Positions 1 through 8,225 are shown, counted from the stretch's first letter. The stretch: DNA of 44,548 nt from Bacillus sp. AFS001701 (GCF_002559405.1 NZ_NTZO01000004.1:1-44548); one strand, 5' to 3'. Notes: a model not told the origin generated them from the sequence alone. Made by a program: numbers and translations.

Positions 1-36
1 AGCTAACAAATTTGTTAGCTTTTAAACTTTATTTTT
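1..36. terminator. Perfect palindrome followed by T-rich tract
   Basis: Positions 1-20 form a perfect inverted repeat with half-site AGCTAACAAA. It is followed on the plus strand by a T-rich tract to about position 36. This looks like an intrinsic terminator for a gene lying left of the window. The gene is not visible, so the assignment rests on structure only. Confidence 0.5.
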
Positions 37-589
37 AATTTTTTTCACTTGCATTGCAACAAATAGGATAAATACTTGATTACAAAAGGATATCTTAATC
101 CTTTTTTAAACTATTAATATAGTTAAAAGCTTATGCTACAAGGCCATTTTTTACCAACAAATTTAATTATATTTCCATGGAATTGATAACTAATTTTTTC
201 ACGTTCTTATTCAACTAAACTGCCATTTAGTTTAAGTGAAATCTTTCACAAATAATCTTAAATCAGTATTCTACTCTTAACGTTTCCCCCACGTCAAGCC
301 CTTTATATAAAACTTTCTTTAACCAGCCTTGTGATTAGCATTATCTTATATGGGTATGAACTACCCTTATGCTTGATATAGATAACAACCAGTTATGGTG
401 TTGAGTGATAAATGTTCTTACACTTCTTCTTCAAGAGTAGTATGATATTGGCAGTATAATCTTAAATAAAAGTAAGGATTTAATGATTCTCTTCCTAATT
501 AAGAAAAAATTTTTCCCATATTTTTAATGATAAAATTGATCTAAAAATAAAATGAGCTGATTCTATTATCAGCTCATTACATTCTTATG
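37..589. other. Gene-poor AT-rich stretch
   Basis: I see no credible coding sequence on either strand here. Short frames are broken by frequent stops and lack ribosome binding sites. The only recognisable element is the MerR-type promoter at 268-298, listed separately. The stretch precedes a truncated FtsK gene and is probably decayed intergenic DNA. Confidence 0.5.
268..298 (-). promoter_or_regulatory. Orphan MerR-type promoter/operator
   Basis: On the minus strand a TTGACG -35 box (292-297) and a TAGAAT -10 box (268-273) are 18 bp apart. An inverted repeat, CTTGACGT and ACGTTAAG (276-298), overlaps the -35 box and fills most of the spacer. A dyad between the boxes with a long spacer is the usual MerR-family activator layout. 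No MerR gene and no intact target gene lie downstream towards position 1, so this is probably a relic or controls a gene outside the window. Confidence 0.4.
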
Positions 590-1513
590 TTAAATTATTT
601 TATATCTTCTTTCTTTACCAGAGGGAGCTTCTAACTTCCCTTCGCTCACTAATTCTCTCATGATTTGAACTAATTCTCCCATATCACCACCAACTTCTTT
701 TAAGATTGAACGTAACCTAGTATCACTTGTACTACTGATAAAATTCCAAACTAGTTCCTTCTTTGTGGGTGGCACATTGGGTATTGGCAATGGGTAGTTT
801 TGTTTTTGTTGCATGCTTTTTGAAGTGATAAGTTGCTCAATTATTGCATCTACTTCACTTTCTGTTGGAGCGACAAGACAGCTTTGTATACGCATAAAGT
901 TTTCCTTACCTTCTAATTGAGCAACACTATCACCCTTTCCCATAAGTACGAATGGTGGCTTTCCATCCAGCACGGTTTTGTAATCATGCATAGTAGTAAG
1001 TCTAAATACAACTCGACTTGGGAGATTTGCTTTGACTAAACCTGATACCACATCAACTGATGGTCTTTGAGTGCATATGCACAAAAAAATCCCCGCAGCT
1101 CGGCTCTTTTGTGCTAATAAACAGACGTATTTTTCAATTGATTTATCATATAGAAAAAGGTCTGCATATTCATCTATTATGACAACGATGTTCTTTATAA
1201 TATGCCCTTTCTTACGATAATGACTAATATTGCGAACTTTTTCTTTTTTAAATAATTCGTATCGTTTTTCCATTTCAAGTACTAACGAATTTAATAAATT
1301 AATTGCTTTAGCTGATTTTGTTATTACTTTTTCGACAAGTGGTAAATCTTCAAATGGTGTAAATTCAACTTGTTTCGGATCAATTAAATAGAGTAACAGT
1401 TCATCAGAACTCTTTGTTAAATGAAAGAAAATTAGTAATGTAGTTAAAAATACACTTTTACCACTGCCAGTCGAACCAGCTACGTGGAGAAAATGAATTC
1501 TGTAGCAAAACAA
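590..1513 (-). pseudogene. FtsK/SpoIIIE-type DNA translocase, N-terminally truncated
   Basis: The 307-aa reading frame carries the P-loop motor of FtsK/SpoIIIE ATPases, which pump double-stranded DNA. Walker A, GSTGSGKS, lies at residues 13-20 and Walker B, VVIIDEYADLF, near residue 110-120. The C-terminal 60 residues resemble the winged-helix gamma domain. Only about 12 residues precede Walker A, whereas family members have a long alpha subdomain or membrane domain there, so the 5' part is missing. The frame breaks near 1500, where an unrelated plus-strand frame begins, which suggests a recombination junction. No convincing ribosome binding site precedes the first ATG. On plasmids such proteins often act in transfer or segregation. 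This copy is probably not functional as a complete translocase. Confidence 0.65.
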
Positions 1514-1612
1514 GGAGTTTCTAAAGAACTGGCAAAAGCATTTGCGGAATTTAAAAACAAAAAAAGTGGAATAAAAATAATATCTAAGAAAATTAATAAA
1601 GCTAGTAAATAG
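1493..1612 (+). CDS. Small hypothetical protein or gene remnant
   Basis: This is a 39-aa lysine-rich frame (MNSVAKQGVSKELAKAF at the start). A TGGAGA sequence lies a few bases upstream of the ATG, and the stop lies inside a strong plus-strand terminator (1598-1642). The start overlaps the broken end of the FtsK fragment. It may be the 3' end of a larger gene lost at that junction, with the ribosome binding site fortuitous. I do not recognise the protein. Confidence 0.3.
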   Translation: MNSVAKQGVSKELAKAFAEFKNKKSGIKIISKKINKASK

Positions 1613-1642
1613 GGAATCCTACTTACTAGCTTTATTTTTATT
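1598..1642 (+). terminator. Intrinsic terminator
   Basis: AAAGCTAGTAA (1598-1608) pairs with TTACTAGCTTT (1623-1633) in an 11-bp stem followed by a T-rich tail. It ends the small plus-strand frame at 1493-1612. Confidence 0.7.
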
Positions 1643-1787
1643 TAAATATGTATTTTTGTAATTCTTTAATATTTTGTATCTTTCATTACTTTATGTAATC
1701 CCTTAGAGACTAGTTTAAAAAGATTCATTTGTAAATAATTACAGTATGTGAAATTTCTCTTATTCCTAAGTTTGAAGATATATATAA

Positions 1788-1955
1788 TCCACCTAAACTT
1801 TGTTCAGCCATTTGAACTAAGCATTTTGTAATTTCTCCACAACCATAAACATTTGCACGAGCAGGTGATTCTGGGCCCTAATGAACTTCAAATTAAGTTG
1901 CTATTTCATTTTTCTGTTAATCAATTGCTGATAATTTAGTTCAACTGTTGACTTT
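1788..1955 (-). pseudogene. Alpha/beta-type small acid-soluble spore protein, decayed
   Basis: Reading the minus strand in one frame gives KNEIAT, a stop, FEVH, a stop, then GPESPARANVYGCGEITK and CLVQMAEQSLGG. This follows the alpha/beta SASP pattern (NEIA cleavage region, ARANGSVGGEITKRLV, LGG end). These proteins coat and protect DNA in dormant spores and are degraded by the GPR protease on germination. In-frame stops and substitutions at conserved positions show that the gene is dead. It shares a 32-bp direct repeat with a second fragment at 2064-2120. Identification is by motif recall only. Confidence 0.6.
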
Positions 1956-2063
1956 TCCATTTACAAACTATCAAACTTTTATTTTTTTCTGGAATGAGTG
2001 GAAAAATGAACATAAAAAAGAGACTCTTCTTTTTTGAGCCCTTTATACCTTCGATTTAAAAAA

Positions 2064-2120
2064 TTATCTAGAATACCCACCTAAACTTTGTTCAGCCATT
2101 TGAACTAAACGTTTTTTGAA
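2064..2120 (-). pseudogene. 3' fragment of a second SASP gene
   Basis: The minus strand reads FKKRLVQMAEQSLGGYSR then stop, matching the C-terminal end of alpha/beta SASPs. Only the last 18 codons remain, and a stop lies directly upstream. It contains the same 32 bp (2077-2108) as the first remnant (1789-1820). Confidence 0.5.
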
Positions 2121-2477
2121 TTAGTATTCTAAAGAAATACGATAAAACGCTTCTCAAGAATCTGTTCCTATCACTGTATATCAGTAGCTTCCTCCATTAT
2201 AGAACCCTTTTGATTTAAGAGCTTTATTTCCTTGGAAAAGCAATCTGTTTTAATAGTCATTTCTATTTCTCTAACGAACGATAAGCCGTTTACGAGAAAT
2301 TCCCCATATTAGGCAATATCTTTAATGGGTGTTCCATTGGCAGAAAATTAAAATCCAAATTAGTGGAATATTATTAAGTTGATATCAAGTATAAAAACTA
2401 GATCATTTTTATTTTTATCAATATCGTCTTAATATATATATAACTTACCAAAGATATTATCTTCGAATTTATGTATT

Positions 2478-2800
2478 TCGTTATCCTATTTAAAACACTC
2501 ACGTCATATATTTTATCATATATAATGACATATATTATTTTAACAATATACACATATATCATATTTTCAAATTCGTTAGCAAATTATATATATACATATA
2601 ACTTGCTAACGATATTACATTCGCAATACTTAACTTTCTTGTTATCTTATTTAAAAACAAAGACATCATATTTATTATCATATATAATGACATATATCAC
2701 TATAACAAAATATACATATATTATATTTTTATATCCGTTAATATTGTTATGTTATATAAATACATATAAATTGATATCAATATTATATTCAAAATATTTA
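2478..2800. repeat. Two tandem AT-rich repeats of about 162 bp
   Basis: Two diverged copies of a unit of about 162 bp lie head to tail. Anchors are TTATCCTATTTAAAA and TTATCTTATTTAAAA, and ATCATATATAATGACATAT at 2515 and again at 2677. A related core, TATATAATGACATATGT, recurs at 3273, about 140 bp before the ParA start. Because 162 is divisible by three, a spurious reading frame stays open through both copies. Position beside a parA-like gene suggests a centromere-like or origin function, which is inference. Confidence 0.55.
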
Positions 2801-2868
2801 TTAACATTTATATATTACGATATATGTTATCATATACAATATCATATTATTAAATTCAATCTCGTTAT

Positions 2869-2900
2869 CAATTTTAAGGTATACGTATACCTTAAAATTG
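2869..2900. repeat. Perfect 32-bp palindrome
   Basis: The half-site CAATTTTAAGGTATAC (2869-2884) is followed with no spacer by its exact reverse complement (2885-2900). No T-run follows, so a terminator is unlikely. A protein-binding or cruciform site in the upstream region of the partition operon is more plausible. Confidence 0.7.
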
Positions 2901-3412
2901 GTATTAAATTCGTCGTATTTATATAAACCATCTCATTTATTTTATATGTAATATTATTTTTAGGAAATCCACATCAGGCGTATTTTCAAATTCGATCTAG
3001 AAAGATCAATATTGTCATATTCATTAAAATATATGACATATTTTGAGATTAAAATGTTCTTATGTCATACTGTCGATTTAAAAAGATCATTATTAATTTA
3101 CTATACATATTACTCAACATTAGTATTCTAGTTAAAATATATATCAACACAATTTTTAGAAAGTTCAATTCTCAGAAAGGAATTTGTCTCTAAAACTAGA
3201 AATCTACTAATTGAACTTTGTAAATCAATTAGATTTTCAATAATAACAACAACCATAACATACGTGTTACTATATATAATGACATATGTTATAATGATAA
3301 ATCATATACAGTCTAGGTTTTGATTAAAATCTTATATGAACTTAGTAGAAAGATAATCAATGTTCCATTCATTTTTTTAGTCTTATTATTTTTTTTGAAA
3401 GAGGTGTTAACC

Positions 3413-4207
3413 TTGACAGCTAAAATTGTCACATTTGGTATCAGTAAAGGTGGTTGCTCTAAATCGACTAGTAGTGGCATTACATCCTATTTATTAAGTA
3501 AAGAGGAGAAAGTGCTGGCTATTGACATGGATGGTCAAGGGAACTTAACTAGTTTCTTAACCGGAGAGTATGACATCTGCAGCGTGTTTGAGGAGAAGAG
3601 CATTTTAGAAGCGATCTTAAACGAAGATGCACGTTCTTACATAATTAAAATTAAAGAGAATCTAGACTTAATCCCCTCGAATGATTTTCTAGCAACTTTA
3701 CCTAGAAGAATGTATGAAAAGGGTTTAAAGTTAGACGCACTACAAAAAGCACTAGAACCTGTAATGGAAGATTATGACTGGATCATTATTGATACGCCGC
3801 CAGCGTTATCCGAACAAACTGTTTTGCCGTTAAGTACATTCTCCGAAGCTGGTAGCTACGCAGTTGTCATGTTTGATGGCTCCATGTTTGCTTATTACGC
3901 GATTCCAAAGTTTTTGGAGATCATTGAAGGAGCAAAGGAAAGATACAATCCAACCTTAGAAACATCTGGCATTTTGTTCTCTTTGATCGATGCAAGGGCG
4001 AAAGAAAATGATGTGATGGAAGAAGCTATTGAAGAAGATTATCCTGGTCTAAAATTCCATTCTATTATTCGAAGAAAAGCCGCTACTAGACGTTTAGCCA
4101 TTACAGGTTTTGAGGAAAATGCAGAATTAAAAGCAGCATTAGAATACTATATCCCCTTTGTGAAGGAGTTGAAGGAACGTGTCCACAAAAATCAACCTCA
4201 AAGATAA
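3413..4207 (+). CDS. ParA-type partition ATPase
   Basis: This is a ParA/MinD-family P-loop ATPase that moves plasmid copies apart together with a DNA-bound partner. I place the start at TTG 3413 because AAGAGGTG lies 6 bases upstream. The longer frame from 3320 would add a hydrophobic 31-residue stretch without a good ribosome binding site. From this start the deviant Walker A KGGCSKST lies at residues 12-19, IDMDGQGN near residue 37-44 and IIIDTPPA near residue 125. The 264-aa length fits small ParAs without an N-terminal helix-turn-helix. The next gene overlaps by 29 bp and encodes an RHH-like protein with a disordered N-terminus, the usual ParA partner type. Upstream AT-rich repeats may be its centromere. 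Confidence 0.85.
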   Translation: MTAKIVTFGISKGGCSKSTSSGITSYLLSKEEKVLAIDMDGQGNLTSFLTGEYDICSVFEEKSILEAILNEDARSYIIKIKENLDLIPSNDFLATLPRRMYEKGLKLDALQKALEPVMEDYDWIIIDTPPALSEQTVLPLSTFSEAGSYAVVMFDGSMFAYYAIPKFLEIIEGAKERYNPTLETSGILFSLIDARAKENDVMEEAIEEDYPGLKFHSIIRRKAATRRLAITGFEENAELKAALEYYIPFVKELKERVHKNQPQR

Positions 4208-4643
4208 AATAAAAAAACCGAATGCTACTCAAACCTTCTTTAATTCATATGATACTGACACGGTTGATGATAAGATTGACGAAAAAGTCGATATCAAAGA
4301 AGGGTTAGAAAACAAAAACATAATTGATAACAACAATGAAAACATTGATATAAACAATAAAAACAACGACAATGACATAAAAAATGAAACATATGTCAAT
4401 AATGACAATGATGTTGTTGTTAATGTTAAAATTGAAGATGAAGAAGATGACTATCTTCGTAATCTCGCTTCAGGAAAAAAGACTTTGAAGAAAAAAGAGA
4501 AGAAAGTTTTTACTTCATTTTATATGGATCCCGACTTGGCCACTGAAGTGGATAAGATTGCCGCTAGAGGACAAAAAGGAGACAAATCAAAACTTATTAA
4601 CCAGGCTTTACGAAAATTATTAGAAGACTATGGCGTATTGTAA
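4179..4643 (+). CDS. RHH-type partition partner of ParA
   Basis: A 154-aa protein starting at GTG 4179, inside the end of parA, with AAGGAGTTGAAGG just upstream. Residues about 35-90 are asparagine- and aspartate-rich and presumably disordered. The C-terminal about 45 residues (VFTSFYMDPDLATEVDKIA, then SKLINQALRKLLEDYGVL) have the strand-helix-helix pattern of RHH DNA-binding domains. An unstructured arm plus an RHH domain behind a small ParA is the layout of ParG-like centromere-binding proteins, which also repress their own operon. I see no sequence motif that proves the family. A decayed copy of part of this gene lies at 6687-6835. Confidence 0.65.
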   Translation: MSTKINLKDKIKKPNATQTFFNSYDTDTVDDKIDEKVDIKEGLENKNIIDNNNENIDINNKNNDNDIKNETYVNNDNDVVVNVKIEDEEDDYLRNLASGKKTLKKKEKKVFTSFYMDPDLATEVDKIAARGQKGDKSKLINQALRKLLEDYGVL

Positions 4644-4748
4644 TCTATTAATTAAAAAAATGAAAAACTAAGAACTATACAATCATTCTATTTATTAATC
4701 CTACACAATTCAACGATCTGGGTTTATGAATGAACTCAATAAGCAAGA

Positions 4749-4780
4749 AAGCTGGTCATAACAGATCAGCTTTTTTATTT
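4749..4780 (+). terminator. Intrinsic terminator of the parA operon
   Basis: AAGCTGGTC pairs with GATCAGCTT (one G-T wobble) and is followed by TTTTTTATTTTT. It lies about 105 bp after the ParA partner gene. Confidence 0.7.
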
Positions 4781-4855
4781 TTGCTCAGAAAGCCACTTAG
4801 TAAAACATAGAATTTCCTTTCCTAGTTGACTAATAAAAATTGAGTAGTATCAAAA

Positions 4856-4908
4856 AAGTATTACTTAAGTATTACTAGACAATTGAATAAGTGTTACAAA
4901 AGTGTTAT
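4856..4908 (+). promoter_or_regulatory. Iterons upstream of parM-like gene (candidate parC)
   Basis: Four copies of AAGTRTTAY occur at 4856 (AAGTATTAC), 4867 (AAGTATTAC), 4889 (AAGTGTTAC) and 4900 (AAGTGTTAT). Starts are 11, 22 and 11 bp apart, so all lie on one face of the helix. ParM-type systems place ParR-binding iterons that double as operator directly upstream of parM. The array ends 46 bp before the start codon. Confidence 0.65.
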
Positions 4909-4954
4909 TATTTGAACATAAGGTAAATAAATCCAAATTAGGAGATGATTGTCA

Positions 4955-6097
4955 ATGAAGTTTAAGATAGCTTCGCTGGATGCTGGAAATGATAGTTTAA
5001 AAGGTTTTATCGGAGGACTTTCTGAGGAAAATCGTATTTACATACCAAATGTGATTAAAAGAATGGATTCACGTTCAATGTTGTCAGATGAAAATGATCC
5101 AATTGAAGAACTACACGTTCATGTCACCTCTAGGGCTTTAAAAGAATCTGCAATTTATGCGGTTGGTAATTTAGCAGCAAAAGAAGTAAATAACGATGTC
5201 ATATCTTCTCGTGTTAAAAAAGGAGATTCTGAACAAACTATCATTCTACTTCTTACCGCTCTTGCATTAGATGCAGCAAAAAATTCAGATAAAGATGTAA
5301 TAAACGTTAAATACTTATTGAGTACAGGGTTACCATTAGATGAGGTTAAGGATGATGAAAATGCACGGATTAACTTTAAGAAAAAACTAACAGAAAGTAT
5401 GCATGAAGTGAAATTCGAACAAACTCCTGGAGGATTAAAAGGAAAAACAGTTCGTATCGAGTTTGAGGATGTTATTGTCAGTATCGAGGGTTATGCAGCG
5501 ATGATCAATCTAACGATGGATGATCATTTTAATAAAAAAAATCAAGAACTCATGTCTAAAAATCTATTAATCACAGACATTGGTGGAAATACTAGAGATA
5601 AGGCGATTATCCGAAATGGAAAAATTGATAATGAAAGCTCTGAAGGTGATATTGCTGGAATCGGTAAATACCTTGATTTAATCAATAAAGATTTAGACCG
5701 TGAATACAGAAAAACCATTTTTAAATCAAGACGTCAGCTTGTAGAAAACATTGTACGTGAGAATGATCCATTTATTATTAAGCCTGATGGGAAACCTGTA
5801 TCAATTAAAACGACTGTCAATAAGTATCTAAAGACTTTCGCTCAATTGCAATACAATGATATCGTTAGCACATGGGATAATGTTGGCGATTTAGATGAAG
5901 TTTACATAGTAGGTGGTTCTGCAGCAATCATTCGCGAACAATTAGAAATTTTAAATAAAGAAGGAAAAGGGTATGAACTACATTTTTTAGAAGCAGATGA
6001 GAGTGTTTGGAGCATTGCAAAAGCATATTTCAAAATCTTATATATCGTTTCTAAAAATAAAGGGATTGAACTGTCGTTACAAAAAGTAGGTGTTTAA
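4955..6097 (+). CDS. ParM/StbA-like actin-type plasmid segregation ATPase
   Basis: A 380-aa bacterial actin homologue that would polymerise to push plasmid copies apart. I prefer ATG 4955 (AGGAGA 9 bases upstream) over TTG 4949. Actin-fold nucleotide motifs are visible: phosphate-1 SLDAGNDSLKG at residues 7-17, phosphate-2 ITDIGGNTRDKA in the middle, and the adenosine loop VYIVGGSAAIIR towards the C-terminus. The length is above E. coli ParM (about 320) but within the ParM/StbA family of Bacillus plasmids. Upstream iterons and a partner gene 3 bp downstream complete a type II partition operon ended by the terminator at 6581. Confidence 0.8.
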   Translation: MKFKIASLDAGNDSLKGFIGGLSEENRIYIPNVIKRMDSRSMLSDENDPIEELHVHVTSRALKESAIYAVGNLAAKEVNNDVISSRVKKGDSEQTIILLLTALALDAAKNSDKDVINVKYLLSTGLPLDEVKDDENARINFKKKLTESMHEVKFEQTPGGLKGKTVRIEFEDVIVSIEGYAAMINLTMDDHFNKKNQELMSKNLLITDIGGNTRDKAIIRNGKIDNESSEGDIAGIGKYLDLINKDLDREYRKTIFKSRRQLVENIVRENDPFIIKPDGKPVSIKTTVNKYLKTFAQLQYNDIVSTWDNVGDLDEVYIVGGSAAIIREQLEILNKEGKGYELHFLEADESVWSIAKAYFKILYIVSKNKGIELSLQKVGV

Positions 6098-6100
6098 TGC

Positions 6101-6496
6101 GTGTCCAGTAAAAAACTATTAGAACCTGGAAAAACATTTTCCGTTAAGCTCCCTGTAGAGATAAGTGATGAAACATTAAAGTTTTTAAATGGATTAGAGA
6201 AACGTAATTCAAAAATATTAAGTCTTCTTGATGCAGCAGCAAAAAAAGCAAATGAAGAATTAAATAGTGATGAGTTACATGTACGTTTAGACTATAAACT
6301 TACAACAGAAGACAGGAAGTTATTAGATGATCCGGTTATCCAAAAATCAATATCTGCATTCATTGCAATGTTGATCGGAAGTAAAAATACCATCCAAACA
6401 CAAAGACTCTATCCAACTAATCATAATGAACATACAAATGAAAAGGATACGAATGAAGATTTTTCTGATTTTGCAGGTATGCTTGATTTTGAGTAA
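6101..6496 (+). CDS. Putative ParR-like adaptor of the ParM-like filament
   Basis: A 131-aa protein from GTG 6101, with AGTAGGTG at the end of the preceding gene as ribosome binding site. By position it should bind the iterons and link DNA to the ParM-like filament. Two strand-helix-helix stretches are visible, FSVKLPVEISDETLKFLNGL (about residues 13-32, with a following helix) and LHVRLDYKLTTEDRKLLDD (about residues 59-77, with a following helix). These could form a single-chain RHH domain, which is inference. The C-terminal 30 residues are polar and end in acidic SDFAGMLDFE, a possible filament-binding tail. I recognise no specific family. Confidence 0.55.
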   Translation: MSSKKLLEPGKTFSVKLPVEISDETLKFLNGLEKRNSKILSLLDAAAKKANEELNSDELHVRLDYKLTTEDRKLLDDPVIQKSISAFIAMLIGSKNTIQTQRLYPTNHNEHTNEKDTNEDFSDFAGMLDFE

Positions 6497-6580
6497 ACAT
6501 TAATTAAGAATAAAGAAAATAGTTAAAAATTAGACCTTATTCAAAGATTACTTGCTTTTCTTTTCATTAATAGAAAAATA

Positions 6581-6622
6581 GCCGATTCCTATTTTCTTTA
6601 TTATAGGAATCGGTTTTTTTAT
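6581..6622 (+). terminator. Intrinsic terminator of the parM-like operon
   Basis: CCGATTCCTAT (6582-6592) pairs perfectly with ATAGGAATCGG (6603-6613), followed by seven T residues. It lies 85 bp after the ParR-like gene. Confidence 0.85.
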
Positions 6623-6686
6623 TATTGATAAGCCTAATGTAAACTAGGTTTATATATAAATACAACATTATTAACATATAAGTTAA

Positions 6687-6835
6687 AGTATATGTCAACA
6701 ATGACTTTATTGTTGTTATTGGCACTGACATTAAAAATGATAATTATCTTCGAATTTCTTCTTGGAAAAAGACTTCAAAGATAAAAGTGAAATAGGTTTT
6801 TACCTCATTCTAAATAGACCCGGACTTGTAAGTCA
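6687..6835 (+). pseudogene. Decayed duplicate of the ParA-partner gene
   Basis: This stretch matches about 4395-4540, inside the RHH partner gene, in the same order. Both share TATGTCAA-AATGAC, TTGTTGTTATTG versus TTGTTGTTAATG, GAAAAAGACTT versus GAAAAAAGACTTT, and GGTTTTTACCTCATTCTA versus AGTTTTTACTTCATTTTA. Indels and stops destroy the frame. It indicates an ancient duplication of the partition region. The rest of 6497-7011 holds only the terminators. Confidence 0.6.
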
Positions 6836-7011
6836 TATTTTCCACAATGACTAAAATCTTGTTACCATTTCTTGATGTCTTGCACTTGCTTGGAATGCAA
6901 CCTCTGAAGCGTACATATTACTCTACCAAGCATAGATTCTCTCATAATAATAAGCTGATTATAAGTTCAAAATCATTTCATTAACATTAAAGATACTAGT
7001 AGTATGCTCAT

Positions 7012-7050
7012 AAAAAAAAAACAAACCACCATTTATAAAAATTGGTGGTT
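7012..7050 (-). terminator. Intrinsic terminator of the recombinase gene
   Basis: On the minus strand AACCACCAATTTT pairs with ATGGTGGTT, followed by a run of nine T residues (A-run at 7012-7020 on the plus strand). It lies 30 bp beyond the recombinase stop codon. Confidence 0.8.
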
Positions 7051-7079
7051 GCTAGCATGAAAAATATTCCTTAAAAATT

Positions 7080-8225
7080 TTAATCTTCAAGCTTATCCAT
7101 GTTTTCCAGATTCTTATGTTGTTTATCCTTTCCAACATGAGTATAACTAGAGGTAATTTCACTTGATGTATGCCCTAATTGGGTTTGGAGTCCAATTAAG
7201 TCTTTATTAGCAGTCCAATGCTTTGTAGCAAACGTATGACGTAATTTATGTGGAGTTAATCGTTTATTTGCATTAAATGCTTTCGAATATTTTTCAACTA
7301 AATCTTGAATCGATCTGGTAGAAAGGGGAGAGTAACTTCCTTTATATCTAGTGAAAAATACATGCTTTTCATCTGCAGCACAACCATAATTTTCAGTTCT
7401 AGTATGTAAGTATTCTTTTAATTCGTCCATTGATCTTGGATTTACAGTAACATATACTTTTCCTGATTGACCCTTACGATAAACCCCTAACAGGTTTTCC
7501 TCAAAATTTATATCTTCTAATTGTAAAAATGTTAATTCAGATAAGCGTAAACCGCTGCCTAAGAAGAGTGATAGGATAGCCAAATCTCTATATTTATCTC
7601 TTAAGAAAAATCTTAATTGAATAGTCGAGAGGGACTTTTCATATTCAGCCGCAACAAAATCTAAAAAACGTAAATCTTCGTTCCCTTTATATATCTTTTG
7701 TTCAAAAGAATCTGCACGTTTTACAGGGTCAGTACTTACCTTAGTTGTTTCAATTTTTGCAAATACATTGCGATAAAAAAAAGGTTCTTTTGTTATTGGA
7801 TCTTCGGACTTTTGAGTAAGATAATTAAACAAACTCTTCAAAGCACTTATTCTTCGATTAACTGTTCGCGGCTCATATTTCCCTTCTAAATAACCCTGAA
7901 ACTCTTCAGCTTCTTGTAATGGTAAATCTGCAAGAATAGAGAAAGGTATATCAGCTGGTGAATTAATTTGAACATTTAACTTTTCAAACTGCTCTAAAAC
8001 CCAAGAGTTATCTAATAAGAAATTAAAAAACAGTTTATAATCATTTGAATAATTAAATAAAGTAGTAGCTGATCGTTTACGATTTCTTTGAAAATATTTA
8101 AACACATAGGGTGGAAGAGAAGGGAGCAACACTTTTAATTGCTGAAGGTGTCTTGCTTGTTGTAGATTCTTAGTTTTAACTTCAAATTTTTCAATTTCCT
8201 TTAATGTAATAGGTGTATGACTCAT
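7080..8225 (-). CDS. Tyrosine site-specific recombinase, XerS-type
   Basis: A 381-aa integrase/recombinase of the tyrosine family, closest in my recall to single-protein XerS enzymes that resolve dimers at dif-like sites. The start at 8225 has AAGGA 8 bases upstream. The N-terminal SAM-like core-binding domain spans about residues 35-165, with the XerS-like EPFFYRNV near 147-154. All catalytic residues are present: R227 (GSGLRLSEL), K251, H326 and R329 (PHKLRH), H352 (LGHTSS) and nucleophile Y361 (YTHV). A 28-bp dif-like site lies only 37 bp upstream and a second, inverted one lies beyond the neighbouring HepT/MntA genes. It is therefore the obvious candidate to act on these sites, although the host XerC/D pair could do so instead. 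Confidence 0.85.
   Translation of the reverse strand: MSHTPITLKEIEKFEVKTKNLQQARHLQQLKVLLPSLPPYVFKYFQRNRKRSATTLFNYSNDYKLFFNFLLDNSWVLEQFEKLNVQINSPADIPFSILADLPLQEAEEFQGYLEGKYEPRTVNRRISALKSLFNYLTQKSEDPITKEPFFYRNVFAKIETTKVSTDPVKRADSFEQKIYKGNEDLRFLDFVAAEYEKSLSTIQLRFFLRDKYRDLAILSLFLGSGLRLSELTFLQLEDINFEENLLGVYRKGQSGKVYVTVNPRSMDELKEYLHTRTENYGCAADEKHVFFTRYKGSYSPLSTRSIQDLVEKYSKAFNANKRLTPHKLRHTFATKHWTANKDLIGLQTQLGHTSSEITSSYTHVGKDKQHKNLENMDKLED

Larger units (their letters stand above)
1643..3412. other. Decayed, extremely AT-rich intergenic region
   Basis: About 1.8 kb without an intact gene. It contains two remnants of SASP genes (near 1.8 and 2.1 kb), a tandem 162-bp repeat (2478-2800), a perfect 32-bp palindrome (2869-2900) and a recurring core TATATAATGACATAT upstream of the parA-like gene. 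The repeats next to a partition operon make it a candidate centromere or origin region. The long reading frame at 2471-2926 is treated as a consequence of the repeats. Confidence 0.5.

Noticed and set aside
1789-2108. 32-bp direct repeat as an insertion-sequence or attachment-site duplication
   Set aside because: Both copies translate to the same SASP C-terminus, so the repeat is coding homology.
2471-2926. A 151-codon frame resembling a membrane protein
   Set aside because: It is almost only Y, I, L, T, K and S, has no ribosome binding site and follows a DNA repeat of 162 bp. I treat it as an effect of the repeats.
3320-3412. Longer ParA with a hydrophobic N-terminal extension
   Set aside because: No ribosome binding site precedes the first ATG, and TTG 3413 has an ideal one and gives a normal ParA length.
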